Made by a program: the position numbers and the translations under genes. Shown piece after piece: positions 1-8,216 of a DNA stretch of 46,658 nt. The notes under the pieces were generated by a model. That model searched no databases, was not told where the DNA came from, and saw only the letters and a list, made by a program, of their open reading frames with translations. The stretch is from Dehalococcoides mccartyi (lineage in GTDB: Bacteria; Chloroflexota; Dehalococcoidia; UBA2979): assembly GCA_945865925.1 (NCBI GenBank), contig CAMBFG010000004.1, forward strand, positions 1 to 46,658, in the 5' to 3' direction. Positions within the stretch are counted from its first letter, which is position 1; the number at the start of each line of letters is the position of its first letter.

Positions 1-2
1 TG

Positions 3-467
3 AAGCCCAGTGGCACCGGTGCCGCTGTCGCGACGCACATCTGCGATGTCCACGTGGACACCGACACGGGCAAGGTCACCGTGCTCCGCTACACCGCCGT
101 CCAGGACGTCGGCACCGCCATCCACCCCTCATACGTCGAGGGCCAGATCCAGGGCGGCGCGGCGCAGGGCATCGGCATGGCGCTGAACGAGGGCTACGTC
201 TACCGCGCGGACGGCTCGATGGCGAACGCGAGTTACCTCGACTACCGCATGCCGGTAGCGAACGACCTCCCGCCGATCGAGACGATCCTCGTGGAATTCC
301 CGAACCCCGGTCACCCCTACGGTGTCCGAGGCGTGGGCGAGGTGCCGATCGTCCCGCCGCTGGCTGCGGTCGCGAACGCGATCTATGACGCCATCGGCGT
401 TCGTGTGCGCCACCTCCCGGCCTCGCCCGGGTTCATCCTCGAAGAGCTAGAGCGCCTGAAGAAGTAG
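3..467 (+). CDS. Xanthine dehydrogenase/aldehyde oxidase-type molybdoenzyme, large subunit (C-terminal fragment)
   Basis: The 5' part lies outside the window; the frame is open from base 3 and ends at TAG 465-467. About 154 residues remain. They match the C-terminal molybdopterin-binding domain of the xanthine dehydrogenase/CO dehydrogenase large-subunit family. GQIQGGAAQGIGMAL and the late GVRGVGEVPIVPPLAAVANA block are both family signatures, and the Glu of GVGE corresponds to the catalytic base of these hydroxylases. Such enzymes hydroxylate aldehydes, purines or N-heterocycles in the cytoplasm with Mo-cofactor, Fe-S and FAD subunits. The substrate cannot be told from this fragment. An MFS gene starts 7 bases downstream and is probably co-transcribed. 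Confidence 0.88.
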   Translation, partial: KPSGTGAAVATHICDVHVDTDTGKVTVLRYTAVQDVGTAIHPSYVEGQIQGGAAQGIGMALNEGYVYRADGSMANASYLDYRMPVANDLPPIETILVEFPNPGHPYGVRGVGEVPIVPPLAAVANAIYDAIGVRVRHLPASPGFILEELERLKK

Positions 468-474
468 GCGCCTG

Positions 475-1734
475 ATGTCGGGGAGCCAGTCCAGCCTTCG
501 GGTCGCCTTCGGTGCGCTGTCGCACCGTGACTACCGTCGCTTTGCGATCTCGCTGTTCCTCACGTCGATCGGTGTCCAACTGATCCAGACGGCGATCTTC
601 TGGCAGGTCTACGTGCTCACGGGCAGTGCGCTTCTCCTCGGCTTCACCGGCCTCGCCAGAGCGCTCCCACACGTGATCCTGTCGATGGTGGGCGGGGTCG
701 CCGCCGACCGCCTCGACCGCGTGCGGCTGATCCAGGCGGGCCAGGTCGGTAACGCGGTGCTGGTCGTGGCCCTCGCGTATGTCACGTTCACCGGTGACGT
801 GCAGGTCTGGCACCTGTACGTGGTCACGTTCCTGAACGCGGCGTTCAGCGCGCTCACCCAGCCCGCGCGGACGGCACTCATCCCTGCCCTGATCGAGCCG
901 GGGCGGCTGGTCAACGCGATCGCCTTGAACGCGACCATCGGTCAGTTCGCGCAGATCGCAGGCCCCGCGCTCGCCGGCGTCGCCATCGCGAAGTTCGACC
1001 TCGGCCCGGTCTACCTCATCAACGCGGCGCTCTACCTCGCGGCGATGGCCGCCATCACCGGCATCCGCATACCGATGGCTCGCCCCGCGATCATCGAGGG
1101 CCCCTGGCAGAGCTTCATGGAGGGCCTGAACTTCGTCCGCACGAAGCCGGTCATCCTCTCGCTCCTGCTCCTCGATGTGGCTGCGACGCTGTTCGGGAGT
1201 TATCGAGCGCTGCTGCCGGTGTTCGCCGAGTCGTTGGGCGTCGGTGCGGCGGGCTTCGGGCTGCTGAGCGCAGCTCCCGGTGTCGGTGCGCTGCTCGGCG
1301 CGGGCTTCATCCTGTCGCTGGGCGACATGACCTACAAGGGGCTCTACACGGTCTTCGGCGTACTCGCCTACTGCGTGGCGCTGGTCGTCCTGGCGATTTC
1401 GCCGTGGTTCATCGTCGCGCTGATCGCGGCCGCGCTGCTGGGCACCACCAACTCCGTGCAGATGATCCCGCGCAACACCGTCATCCTCACGATCTCACCC
1501 AACGCCCTCCGAGGCCGCGTGGAGTCGTTCCGCAGCATGCTCGCGGGCGGTGCGCCACCCCTCGGCTACATGCTCAGCGGCGTACTCGCGGCGGTGATGA
1601 CCCCCGCCCTCGCGCTCGTGGTGGGTGCGGTCGCGTGTACGGCAATGGTGGGCGCGATCGCCGCGTGGAGCCGCGACCTGCGCGAGCCGAGCCTCGGCGC
1701 AGCGGTACCCGAAGCCCTCGCCGCGGACGGCTAG
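475..1734 (+). CDS. MFS transporter (MFS_3 / EntS-like exporter family)
   Basis: A 419-residue integral membrane protein with about 12 hydrophobic segments. The loop after TM2 carries the MFS motif A-like stretch GGVAADRLDRVRLI, and SALTQPARTALIPALI resembles the conserved TM5 region of the MFS_3 (enterobactin-exporter-like) group. Proton-driven export of a small molecule is the usual role of that family; the substrate is unknown. It starts 7 bases after the molybdoenzyme stop, suggesting coupling, and its stop converges on the VOC gene of the opposite strand with only 7 bases between them. Length is normal for the family. No own promoter is evident. Confidence 0.85.
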   Translation: MSGSQSSLRVAFGALSHRDYRRFAISLFLTSIGVQLIQTAIFWQVYVLTGSALLLGFTGLARALPHVILSMVGGVAADRLDRVRLIQAGQVGNAVLVVALAYVTFTGDVQVWHLYVVTFLNAAFSALTQPARTALIPALIEPGRLVNAIALNATIGQFAQIAGPALAGVAIAKFDLGPVYLINAALYLAAMAAITGIRIPMARPAIIEGPWQSFMEGLNFVRTKPVILSLLLLDVAATLFGSYRALLPVFAESLGVGAAGFGLLSAAPGVGALLGAGFILSLGDMTYKGLYTVFGVLAYCVALVVLAISPWFIVALIAAALLGTTNSVQMIPRNTVILTISPNALRGRVESFRSMLAGGAPPLGYMLSGVLAAVMTPALALVVGAVACTAMVGAIAAWSRDLREPSLGAAVPEALAADG

Positions 1735-1741
1735 CGATGCC

Positions 1742-2176
1742 CTAGCGATCGCGTAGCGGGACGAGTTCGGTGAGGATGCCCGCGTTCCCCTGCGGACGGA
1801 AGAACGCCACCGTCCGGCGACCGTCCGATGTCCTCGGCAGGGCAATCTCGGAAAGCCCCGCTGCGACGAGGCGGTCGGCCTCCACGTGGACATCGGTACA
1901 GGCGTAGCAGATGTGGTGCAGGCCCGGCCCGCGCCGTTCGAGGTAGCGTGCCGTACCGCTGGTCGCGCCCGGCGCGGGGACGAGGACCTCGACGCACGTC
2001 TCACCCTCACCGACCTTGAAGAAGAAGTTGTACGTCTGCTCGGGCGCGAAGTACGACCCCTCCGGCCATTTCGAGCGTGGCTCATCGATCACGAGGCCCA
2101 GTGCGTCGCCGAGGATGGCGTTCGCTTCGTCAATGGAGTTGGCGACCACGCCGACGTGGTCGATCCGGCTGAGCAT
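1742..2176 (-). CDS. VOC/glyoxalase-fold protein, methylmalonyl-CoA epimerase-like
   Basis: A 144-residue protein made of two beta-alpha-beta-beta-beta units. IDHVGVV at the N-terminus, GLHHICYACTDV in the middle and LTELV near the end supply the His, His and Glu metal-ligand positions typical of the vicinal oxygen chelate superfamily. The spacing most resembles methylmalonyl-CoA epimerase-like members, but the paralogs are diverse and the substrate is uncertain. A strong ribosome-binding site (GAGGAGG) precedes ATG 2176. It is the last gene of a five-gene minus-strand run, 19 bases after the CoA-transferase, so a role on an acyl-CoA or 2-hydroxy/oxo acid in that pathway is plausible. Confidence 0.8.
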   Translation of the reverse strand: MLSRIDHVGVVANSIDEANAILGDALGLVIDEPRSKWPEGSYFAPEQTYNFFFKVGEGETCVEVLVPAPGATSGTARYLERRGPGLHHICYACTDVHVEADRLVAAGLSEIALPRTSDGRRTVAFFRPQGNAGILTELVPLRDR

Positions 2177-2195
2177 GACGGCCTCCTCAAGCAGG

Positions 2196-3635
2196 CTAGA
2201 CGGCGGTGACCGACACCTCGCGTAGGTTCGGGCTCACATCGAGCGGTGCTCCGGTCAGCGAGGCGATCTCGGCGGCGGTGTAGCCCGGCGCGTGCTCTTC
2301 GAGCAGGAATCGGCCGCCCTTCACGGAGATCACCGCGATGTCCGTAACGATGAGCGTCACTCCGCGCGGCGACGTCACCGGCAGGGTGGTGTGCTCGAGC
2401 AGCCTCGGCGCCCCCTCACGCGTCGTGTGCTCCATCGCCAGCCAGATCTGCTTCGCGCGTGCGACGAGGTCCATCGCGCCGCCGATGCCGCCGAGGTTGT
2501 CAAACGGTGCATCGCTCAGCCGCCAGTTGGCGAACGAGCCGTCCGCCGCCGCCTCGTAGGCGCCGAGCACGGTGACGTCGAGCCGTCCGCTGCGCACGAG
2601 CGCGAACGAGTCCGCGTGATGCACGAACGAGGCGCCCGGGACGATGGTGACCTGCTGTCCGCCGGCGTTCACGATGTCCGGATCACCCTCTCCAGCCTCG
2701 GCCAGGCGGCTGTACCCGATCACGCCGTTCTCCGAGGTGAACGTGACGTGATCCTTCGGGTCCACGTAGTTCGAAGCGAACGTCGGGATGCCGATACCGA
2801 GGTTGGCGATCCAGCCGGGCTGGATTCGCTGGCCGATAACCGCCGCCATCTCCTGACGGGTCAATTTTCGCTTGCCCTCGCCTGGCGGTGTCGAGGGAGG
2901 AGACGGCGCCGGCTCAGCGCGCGCGACGCGCAAGACGCCGTGCGGCAGGATCTGCACGAGCCGCTCCACATAGATGCCTGAGGTGTGGATCTGGTCCGGG
3001 TCGAGTTCGCCTGCTTCGACGATCGGCTCTTCCACCTCGACGATCACGTGCTGTGCCGCCATCGCGGCGATCGGGTTGTAGTTGCGTCCGGCGTGGCGGA
3101 ACACGAGGTTGCCCGCGGTGTCGGCCTTCCACGCACGGATCAGCGCGTAATCCGCGAAGATCGCCTCCTCGAGCACGTAGGTCTCGCCGTCGAAGTCGCG
3201 GTGCTCTTTACCCTCGGAGAGCAGGGTGCCGACACCAGCCGGCGTGTAGAACGCCGGGACACCCGCGCCACCGGCACGGATGCGCTCGGCGAGGGTGCCC
3301 TGCGGGACCAGCTCGGCGATCAGGGTGCCGTCCTTCACCATCTGCTCAGGCTTCGACAGCCGCGAGGGGTGCGTCGATGCGGTGAAGGAGGCAATCACCT
3401 TCTTCACGCGCCCGGCCTCCACGAGGTCACCGAGGCCCTTCATCTTCCCATCTGCGGAGGCAGTGCCGACGCCGTTCGAGACGGCGGTGATGCCCTTTGC
3501 GCCCTGGTGGTAGAGCGCGGTCAGCAGGTTCCACGGCATCCCTGTCGCGCCGAAGCCCGGGATCAGCAGCGTGATCCCGTCGGGGATGTCGGCAACTGCC
3601 TCGTCGAGCGTGGCGCAGATCTTTGGTCGTGGCAT
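2196..3635 (-). CDS. Fused 3-oxoacid (SCOT-type) CoA-transferase, subunits A and B in one chain
   Basis: A 479-residue class I CoA-transferase with the A subunit at about 1-235, a Pro-rich linker near 240-255 (EPAPSPPSTPPGEG) and the B subunit at about 256-479. The A part has the glycine-rich GFGATGMPW region. The B part has IGIPTFASNY and the catalytic Glu in TFTSENGVIG (E302), which forms the glutamyl-CoA intermediate. The fused form is like animal SCOT; bacterial enzymes are often split. The start at 3635 is chosen because GGAGGTG lies just upstream and the product then begins like other A subunits; the open frame further upstream is arginine-rich, antisense-type sequence. It transfers CoA from a donor such as succinyl-CoA to an oxo-acid; the exact acid is unknown. 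Confidence 0.9.
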   Translation of the reverse strand: MPRPKICATLDEAVADIPDGITLLIPGFGATGMPWNLLTALYHQGAKGITAVSNGVGTASADGKMKGLGDLVEAGRVKKVIASFTASTHPSRLSKPEQMVKDGTLIAELVPQGTLAERIRAGGAGVPAFYTPAGVGTLLSEGKEHRDFDGETYVLEEAIFADYALIRAWKADTAGNLVFRHAGRNYNPIAAMAAQHVIVEVEEPIVEAGELDPDQIHTSGIYVERLVQILPHGVLRVARAEPAPSPPSTPPGEGKRKLTRQEMAAVIGQRIQPGWIANLGIGIPTFASNYVDPKDHVTFTSENGVIGYSRLAEAGEGDPDIVNAGGQQVTIVPGASFVHHADSFALVRSGRLDVTVLGAYEAAADGSFANWRLSDAPFDNLGGIGGAMDLVARAKQIWLAMEHTTREGAPRLLEHTTLPVTSPRGVTLIVTDIAVISVKGGRFLLEEHAPGYTAAEIASLTGAPLDVSPNLREVSVTAV

Positions 3636-3729
3636 GGGACACCTCCGCCCTCGGGCCGCAGCCGAGGAGCGGGCGCACCATAGGCCTCGGCGCCCCGCCC
3701 CCGCAATCGCGGGTTGGCACCCGCCGCGG

Positions 3730-4821
3730 TCACACGAGCAGCGGCGTCCCGAGCGTTTGTGCGCGCGTGCGCAACGTCGCGAGGGTGTCCCGGTGCAGCG
3801 GCACCCCGACCTTCGAGCGGTACTCGAAGGCATCGGCCTCTGGGTCGCCCGGAAGGATGACCGGCCTCGATGGGTCGGAGGGACGGGTCTCTGCGAAGTA
3901 GCGGATGAGGCGGTCCATGTCGGCCTTGAAGCCCTCGATCGGCCGCATCTTGCCGATGTCGATCGCCATGAACCATGCCATGTTCGAGCCGTAATCGAGG
4001 TCGACGCTCGACCCGCCGCCCGCGAGGACGCCGGCAAGGATGTCCACCATCACGGCAAGGCCATATCCCTTGTAGTTCACGCCCTCGCCGTCTGCGCTCT
4101 CCCCGATCGGCGTGAGCGCCCACGAGGTATCTCGCGCGCCCGGTGGAGTCTCCAGCGGCTGCCCGTTGCCATCGACTGCCCACCCACGCGGAATCGGCAG
4201 ACCGAGCGCATGCGCACGACGCACCTTCCCGGACGCGACGGTGCTGGTGGCCATGTCGAGGACGAACGGGCGCTCCTCGCCAGCCGGCGCAGCGAACGCG
4301 ATCGGGTTCGTGCCAAAGCGAGGGTCAGCGCCGCGTGCCGGGCGCACGCTGCGGTTCGCGTTCGTGACGGCCATGCCGATCATGTCCTGCCCGACCGCCA
4401 TCAGCGGGTAGTACCCAACCATCCCGATGTGTCGCCCGTCGACAATGCCCGCGTGCCCGATCCCCGTGACGCGCGCCTTCTCGATGGCCGTGCGCATCGC
4501 AAGGTGCGCGCCAACGACGCCAAGGCCGCCCTCGTTCGAGACTACGGCGGATCCGAGGGACTCCCGGACGACATGAGGGGTCACGGTCGGATCGATCAGT
4601 CCTGTCTCGATCTGCTCCATGTACCGGAGGCCTGTGACCACGCCGTGCGTGTCGACGCCGCGCAGGTCGGACGCCACGAGGATGTCCGCGGTCGTGGCGG
4701 CATGATCCTCAGAGACGCGGAGCGCGACGAAGATGCGCGCCATCTGCTCGCGAAGCGCGGTGCCATCGACCCGGACGAACTCGCCAGCCGCGATTTGCTC
4801 AACGGTCGGCTCGCTGGTCAT
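3730..4821 (-). CDS. Malate/L-lactate/ureidoglycolate dehydrogenase family (Ldh2) oxidoreductase
   Basis: A 363-residue NAD(P)-dependent oxidoreductase of the Ldh_2 family, which is not Rossmann-type and oxidises 2-hydroxy acids or reduces imines and 2-oxo acids. Family landmarks seen are LRGVDTHGV near residue 55, the GRHIGMVGYY region holding the catalytic His, FGTNPIAFA, the MATSTVASGK cofactor stretch and KGYGLAVMVDILAG. Length is normal. The start codon lies 2 bases after the stop of the preceding 2-hydroxyacid dehydrogenase, so the two are translationally coupled and may act on successive or stereoisomeric hydroxy acids. A 94-base gap separates it from the downstream CoA-transferase gene. 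Confidence 0.87.
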   Translation of the reverse strand: MTSEPTVEQIAAGEFVRVDGTALREQMARIFVALRVSEDHAATTADILVASDLRGVDTHGVVTGLRYMEQIETGLIDPTVTPHVVRESLGSAVVSNEGGLGVVGAHLAMRTAIEKARVTGIGHAGIVDGRHIGMVGYYPLMAVGQDMIGMAVTNANRSVRPARGADPRFGTNPIAFAAPAGEERPFVLDMATSTVASGKVRRAHALGLPIPRGWAVDGNGQPLETPPGARDTSWALTPIGESADGEGVNYKGYGLAVMVDILAGVLAGGGSSVDLDYGSNMAWFMAIDIGKMRPIEGFKADMDRLIRYFAETRPSDPSRPVILPGDPEADAFEYRSKVGVPLHRDTLATLRTRAQTLGTPLLV

Positions 4822-4823
4822 CG

Positions 4824-5792
4824 CTAGAAGCCGCGCGTCTTATTGATCAGGCCCTCGAGCGGCTCGCCCGCGCGGAAGTGCGCGAGGTTCCGGCAGAAGC
4901 GATCGAGGTTGCGTGGGATGCGGAACTGGCTCGCTCCCGCCGTGTGCGGTGTCATGATCACGTTGGGTGCCGTCCAGAGCGGGTGGTCGGCAGGCAGCGG
5001 CTCGACAGGCGCGACATCGAGGCCAGCGCCGGCGATCTGCTTCGCGTGGATCGCGGCGACCAGCGCATCAGCGTCCACGACCTCGCCGCGCGTGACGTTC
5101 ACGAGGATCGCGGTCGGCTTCATCAATTCGAAGGCGCGCTTGCCGAACAGTCCGCGCGTATCCGGTGTCAGCGGCAGGCCCGACGTGACCACGTCCGCCG
5201 TGCGGAACAACTCTTCCAGGCGGTCGCTGCCCCAGACCTCGGGGACCTCGGCCGTCGGCGGGACAGGGTCACAGTCGACGGCGATGCAGCGCATCCCAAA
5301 GGCGGCGGCGCGCCTGGCGATCGCACGGCCGGTGCCGCCGAACCCCACGATGCCCATCGTGCAGCCTTCGAGTTCGAACTCCTCGGCGCGATAGGCGACG
5401 CGGTGCTCCCACGACGCGGGGCCGTCCACGACCGCACGTGCGAGACGTCGCGTGAGCGCGAGCAGGTGGGCGAACGTGTGGTCGGCGAGGTGGCTACCCA
5501 CAAGTCCCTTGTCACCAGAGAGCCAGACATCGCTCGCGACCATCTCCGGAAACAGGTACGCGTCCGCGCCCGACGTGATCGCGTGGACCCAGCGCAGCTT
5601 CCGAGCGCGCGCAAACATCGCCGGCGTGATGACGCCGAGGACGACCTCGACATCCTCCATCGCTTCGATCGCCTCCCCGGGCGTATCGGCGATGCGGATG
5701 TTCGTGCCGGGACCCGCCGCGTGGTGAATGCGCGCGAGTAGCGGCTCGTCCACCACGGGCATTGTGACGCCGGGAATGATGAGGATGTTCAC
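4824..5792 (-). CDS. D-2-hydroxyacid dehydrogenase (NAD-dependent)
   Basis: A 322-residue protein of the D-isomer-specific 2-hydroxyacid dehydrogenase family. The dinucleotide-binding loop is GFGGTG at 150-155. The catalytic triad is visible as R235 (VNVTRGEVVD), E264 (VEPLP) and H283 (TPHTAG). It would interconvert a 2-oxo acid and a D-2-hydroxy acid in the cytoplasm; the substrate is not evident. Translation appears to begin at GTG 5792. No Shine-Dalgarno sequence precedes it, but TATCGT ends 7 bases upstream, which would make a transcript from that box leaderless. It sits between the DUF6282 gene (42-base gap) and the Ldh2 gene (2-base gap). Confidence 0.9.
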   Translation of the reverse strand: MNILIIPGVTMPVVDEPLLARIHHAAGPGTNIRIADTPGEAIEAMEDVEVVLGVITPAMFARARKLRWVHAITSGADAYLFPEMVASDVWLSGDKGLVGSHLADHTFAHLLALTRRLARAVVDGPASWEHRVAYRAEEFELEGCTMGIVGFGGTGRAIARRAAAFGMRCIAVDCDPVPPTAEVPEVWGSDRLEELFRTADVVTSGLPLTPDTRGLFGKRAFELMKPTAILVNVTRGEVVDADALVAAIHAKQIAGAGLDVAPVEPLPADHPLWTAPNVIMTPHTAGASQFRIPRNLDRFCRNLAHFRAGEPLEGLINKTRGF

Positions 5793-5799
5793 GCGCGGG

Positions 5800-5805
5800 A
5801 CGATA
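5800..5805 (-). promoter_or_regulatory. Candidate -10 box (TATCGT) for leaderless internal transcript
   Basis: On the minus strand TATCGT ends 7 bases before the GTG start of the D-2-hydroxyacid dehydrogenase. No ribosome-binding site lies between. The same hexamer sits 6 bases before the LacI and PAS gene starts. I see no convincing -35 element. Confidence 0.4.
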
Positions 5806-5834
5806 GCATGGGCGCTTCGAGCCTCGACTCGCCG

Positions 5835-6710
5835 CTAGTCGAGGGCGGCGGCGGGATTCTCTTGCACCATCCGTCGTACTTCATCCGTGGTGAAGCCTGC
5901 ATCGAGGAACCGCTCGATCCACGACCCGAACCCCACCGGCGGCGCCGGGTTCGCCGCCTGACCGAGGTCAGTCGAGAGCACGACGTGTTCCGGACCGACC
6001 GCGCGCACCTCGCTGGCGACCGACGCGAAGTAGTCATCGCCACCCTCGCGGAAGGAGTTCACGGAGCACTGCTCGATGAACGCGCCACGCTCCGTGAGCG
6101 CCTGCTGCACCTCGAGCGGGATGTGGAACGAGGTCGCGTGCGACACGATCGAGCGGATCCCGCGCCGCCTCGACTCCGTGACGAGCGCGAGCGTCTCCGC
6201 GGGGTCGAGGTGCCCGCTGCACAGCGTCGCACCGTGCTCGGCCATCAGGTCAAGCAGTGTGTGGCACACCGGCACGAGCACCCCGCGCTCGTCGAGCACG
6301 CGGATGGAGTCCGCTTTCGCGTGCCAGCGTCCGAACGTGTCTCGTGACCACGCGGAGTCGAACGTCGGCCACCACACGACGCGCGTCCCGATGCGCAACG
6401 CAGCATCGAGGGCGTCCGGATTCAGTCCGCCGACGGAGTGGTCGAGGGCGATCGCGCCGTAAATCGTGATGCCTTCGACTTCCTGGTCGAGCGCCCAGGC
6501 GAGCGGCTGCGTGGGGTACTCGTGGCTCTTCAGCACCAGGGCGGCTAGGCCAGCCTCGCGCGCCGCATACACGAGCGAACGCGCGTCCATCCGCCGCTCC
6601 GCGTATGGATCCGGCGAGGCGTGGACGTGGACATCGATGGCGCCCTGCAGCAGCGCCCGGGAGTCGTCGCGCAGTTCAGCCAGTGTCTCAACGCGATAAC
6701 TCGTCGCCAT
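5835..6710 (-). CDS. DUF6282 family protein (amidohydrolase-like fold)
   Basis: A 291-residue protein matching the DUF6282 group, which resembles metal-dependent amidohydrolases. Near the N-terminus is AIDVHVHASPD (about residues 24-34), with the paired His of a TIM-barrel metal site; LKSHEYPT, GAIALDHSVGG, VSHATSFHIP and VLSTDLGQ supply further His and Asp residues as expected on later strands. The function of the family is not established; hydrolysis of an amide, lactone or related bond is an inference. It heads the minus-strand operon and has GGGAG before ATG 6710. Placement before two 2-hydroxyacid dehydrogenases and a CoA-transferase suggests that it releases the acid they use. Confidence 0.75.
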   Translation of the reverse strand: MATSYRVETLAELRDDSRALLQGAIDVHVHASPDPYAERRMDARSLVYAAREAGLAALVLKSHEYPTQPLAWALDQEVEGITIYGAIALDHSVGGLNPDALDAALRIGTRVVWWPTFDSAWSRDTFGRWHAKADSIRVLDERGVLVPVCHTLLDLMAEHGATLCSGHLDPAETLALVTESRRRGIRSIVSHATSFHIPLEVQQALTERGAFIEQCSVNSFREGGDDYFASVASEVRAVGPEHVVLSTDLGQAANPAPPVGFGSWIERFLDAGFTTDEVRRMVQENPAAALD

Positions 6711-6746
6711 CGACTGCTCCCGTCACTCGACTAGCCGGCTGGGCGC

Positions 6747-6752
6747 ACTCTA
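6747..6752 (-). promoter_or_regulatory. Candidate -10 box (TAGAGT) for the DUF6282 operon
   Basis: On the minus strand TAGAGT lies about 37 bases before ATG 6710, giving a leader of roughly 30 bases that contains the ribosome-binding site. The same hexamer is the -10 of the proposed riboswitch promoter. No clear -35. Confidence 0.35.
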
Positions 6753-6753
6753 C

Positions 6754-6780
6754 CGCCCCCGTCATGCAACGGCGGGGGCG
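6754..6780. repeat. Inverted repeat in divergent intergenic region
   Basis: CGCCCCCG (6754-6761) and CGGGGGCG (6773-6780) are perfect inverted repeats with an 11-base spacer. They lie in the 147-base divergent region between the DUF6282 operon and the acetyltransferase, next to the putative -10 of the former. This could be an operator or an RNA hairpin; neither can be decided from sequence. Confidence 0.5.
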
Positions 6781-6857
6781 ACTCCTCCTCGCGGGAACCC
6801 CGTCCGCTCGGTAGCATCGCCCGCTCACCCCTCGCAGCCGCACGGCAGGATCGACCC

Positions 6858-7589
6858 ATGCCTCCGCACACCCCGCCAGTAGCACCCCGCCACAACCACC
6901 TCGGTCAGCCAATCGGCGCAGCGCTCCCCGACTGGACGCCGCGCCCGATCCCCGCCCGCTCACCGATGGCCGGGCGCTTCTGTCGTGTCGAACCCCTCGA
7001 TGTCGCCATGCACGCGGACGACCTGATCGCCGCCTACGCGCTGGATACCGAGGGGCGCAACTGGACGTACCTGCCGTACGGGCCGTTCGAGTCGCCGGAG
7101 GCGCACCGAGCGTGGCTCGCGAACGCGGCCCAGGAGGACCACTCACGTTTCTTCGCCATCATCGATCTCACGACCGGCAAGGCCGTCGGTGTCGCTGCGT
7201 TCATCGCCATGCAGCCGGAGATCGGATCCATCGAGGTCGGCCACCTCGCGTATTCGCCGCTCCTGCAGCGCACACCGGCCGCGACCGAGGCGATGTACCT
7301 CATGATGCGACGGGCGTTCGAGGGCTACGGCTACCGGCGGTACGAATGGAAGTGCGACAGCCTGAACTCGCCGTCCTGGAACGCCGCCGAACGCCTCGGC
7401 TTCACGTTCGAGGGCATCCACCGGCAGGCCCGCGTCCTGAAGGGCCGCACCCGGGACAACGCCTGGCTGTCGATCACCGATGCCGAGTGGCCCGCCGTAC
7501 GCACGGCGCTTCAGGCCTGGCTCGACCCCGCCAACTTCGACGAGGCGGGCCACCAGCGCCACCGTCTCGAGGTGTTCCGCGCGAAGTGA
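6858..7589 (+). CDS. GNAT family N-acetyltransferase (RimJ/RimL-like)
   Basis: A 243-residue protein with an Acetyltransf_3-type GNAT domain at about 40-215. GKAVGVAAFIAMQPEIGSIE and IEVGHLAYSPLLQRTPAATE form the central strands and the acetyl-CoA-binding region, and SLNSPSWNAAERLGFTFEG is the characteristic NxxSxxxxxxxGF segment of RimJ/RimL-type enzymes. It transfers acetyl from acetyl-CoA to an amine, either a protein N-terminus or a small molecule. Its closest resemblance is to the larger stand-alone group of unknown substrate. AGGA lies about 8 bases before the ATG. It is transcribed alone, divergently from the DUF6282 operon. Confidence 0.87.
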   Translation: MPPHTPPVAPRHNHLGQPIGAALPDWTPRPIPARSPMAGRFCRVEPLDVAMHADDLIAAYALDTEGRNWTYLPYGPFESPEAHRAWLANAAQEDHSRFFAIIDLTTGKAVGVAAFIAMQPEIGSIEVGHLAYSPLLQRTPAATEAMYLMMRRAFEGYGYRRYEWKCDSLNSPSWNAAERLGFTFEGIHRQARVLKGRTRDNAWLSITDAEWPAVRTALQAWLDPANFDEAGHQRHRLEVFRAK

Positions 7590-7598
7590 AATGCGCCG

Positions 7599-8171
7599 TT
7601 AGGCGTCGCTGCGCGGGAACGGCGTGGCCTGACCCGGCCCTACCTGCACCTCGAATGCGTTGAGCGACATCGAGGTCAACACGTAGAACCCGATGACCGC
7701 CGTGATCTCCACGACGCCCTGCTCACCCCAGGTGGCAACGGCACGGTCGTAGAGCGGCTTCGGGAGGAGGTGGCTGACGAGTAGCGCCATGGAGACGTCG
7801 TACATCAGCAGTTGGTCAGGGGAAGCCTTGACCGGTCGCTCACCCTTCAGAATCGTGTCCATGACGTCCTGCGGGATGCCGTACTCGACCGCCCGAGGCG
7901 CATGCGCTGCCCACTCCACGTTCGCCTCGTACACCTTGCCGGTGATCGAGATCGCGAGTTCGACCAGCCCTCGGTCGAGCGAGGTGCGATTCCAGAGCAT
8001 GCCGGCGAGGCTGTAGAGGCGGTGGAACAACTCCGCGTTCAGGATCCACGGGTCGAATGGGCCGCCCATCATCCCGTCCGCGCGCACCTTCCGGGTCTTC
8101 AGGAAGACCTCGTACTGCTCACGCTGTTCCGGCGTCAGTTGGTCCGGTGTGTACTTCGTCTGTCGCGACAT
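7599..8171 (-). CDS. Carboxymuconolactone decarboxylase (CMD) family protein
   Basis: A 190-residue all-helical protein of the CMD/AhpD superfamily. The segment LVELAISITGKVYEANVEW followed by AAHAPRAVEYGI corresponds to the conserved Glu-helix-Trp-x-x-His core. The CxxC pair that gives AhpD its peroxidase activity is absent, so a decarboxylase- or lactone-type or purely structural role is more likely than antioxidant activity. GAGGAGG stands before ATG 8171. It lies 45 bases downstream of the SDR gene on the same strand and is probably co-transcribed with it. Substrate unknown. Confidence 0.83.
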   Translation of the reverse strand: MSRQTKYTPDQLTPEQREQYEVFLKTRKVRADGMMGGPFDPWILNAELFHRLYSLAGMLWNRTSLDRGLVELAISITGKVYEANVEWAAHAPRAVEYGIPQDVMDTILKGERPVKASPDQLLMYDVSMALLVSHLLPKPLYDRAVATWGEQGVVEITAVIGFYVLTSMSLNAFEVQVGPGQATPFPRSDA

Positions 8172-8216
8172 CGATGCCTCCTCGAATCCTTCGAATGTGT
8201 GAGCGCGCGCCTCGGA

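Noticed and set aside
1734-1762. Direct repeat CTAGCGAT at the convergent MFS/VOC ends
   Set aside because: Two eight-base copies partly made of stop codons; no sign of a mobile element or attachment site.
3638-4037. N-terminal extension of the fused CoA-transferase frame
   Set aside because: The extra 134 residues are Ser/Arg-rich and antisense-like, overlap the Ldh2 gene on the same strand, and a strong GGAGGTG precedes the internal ATG 3635.
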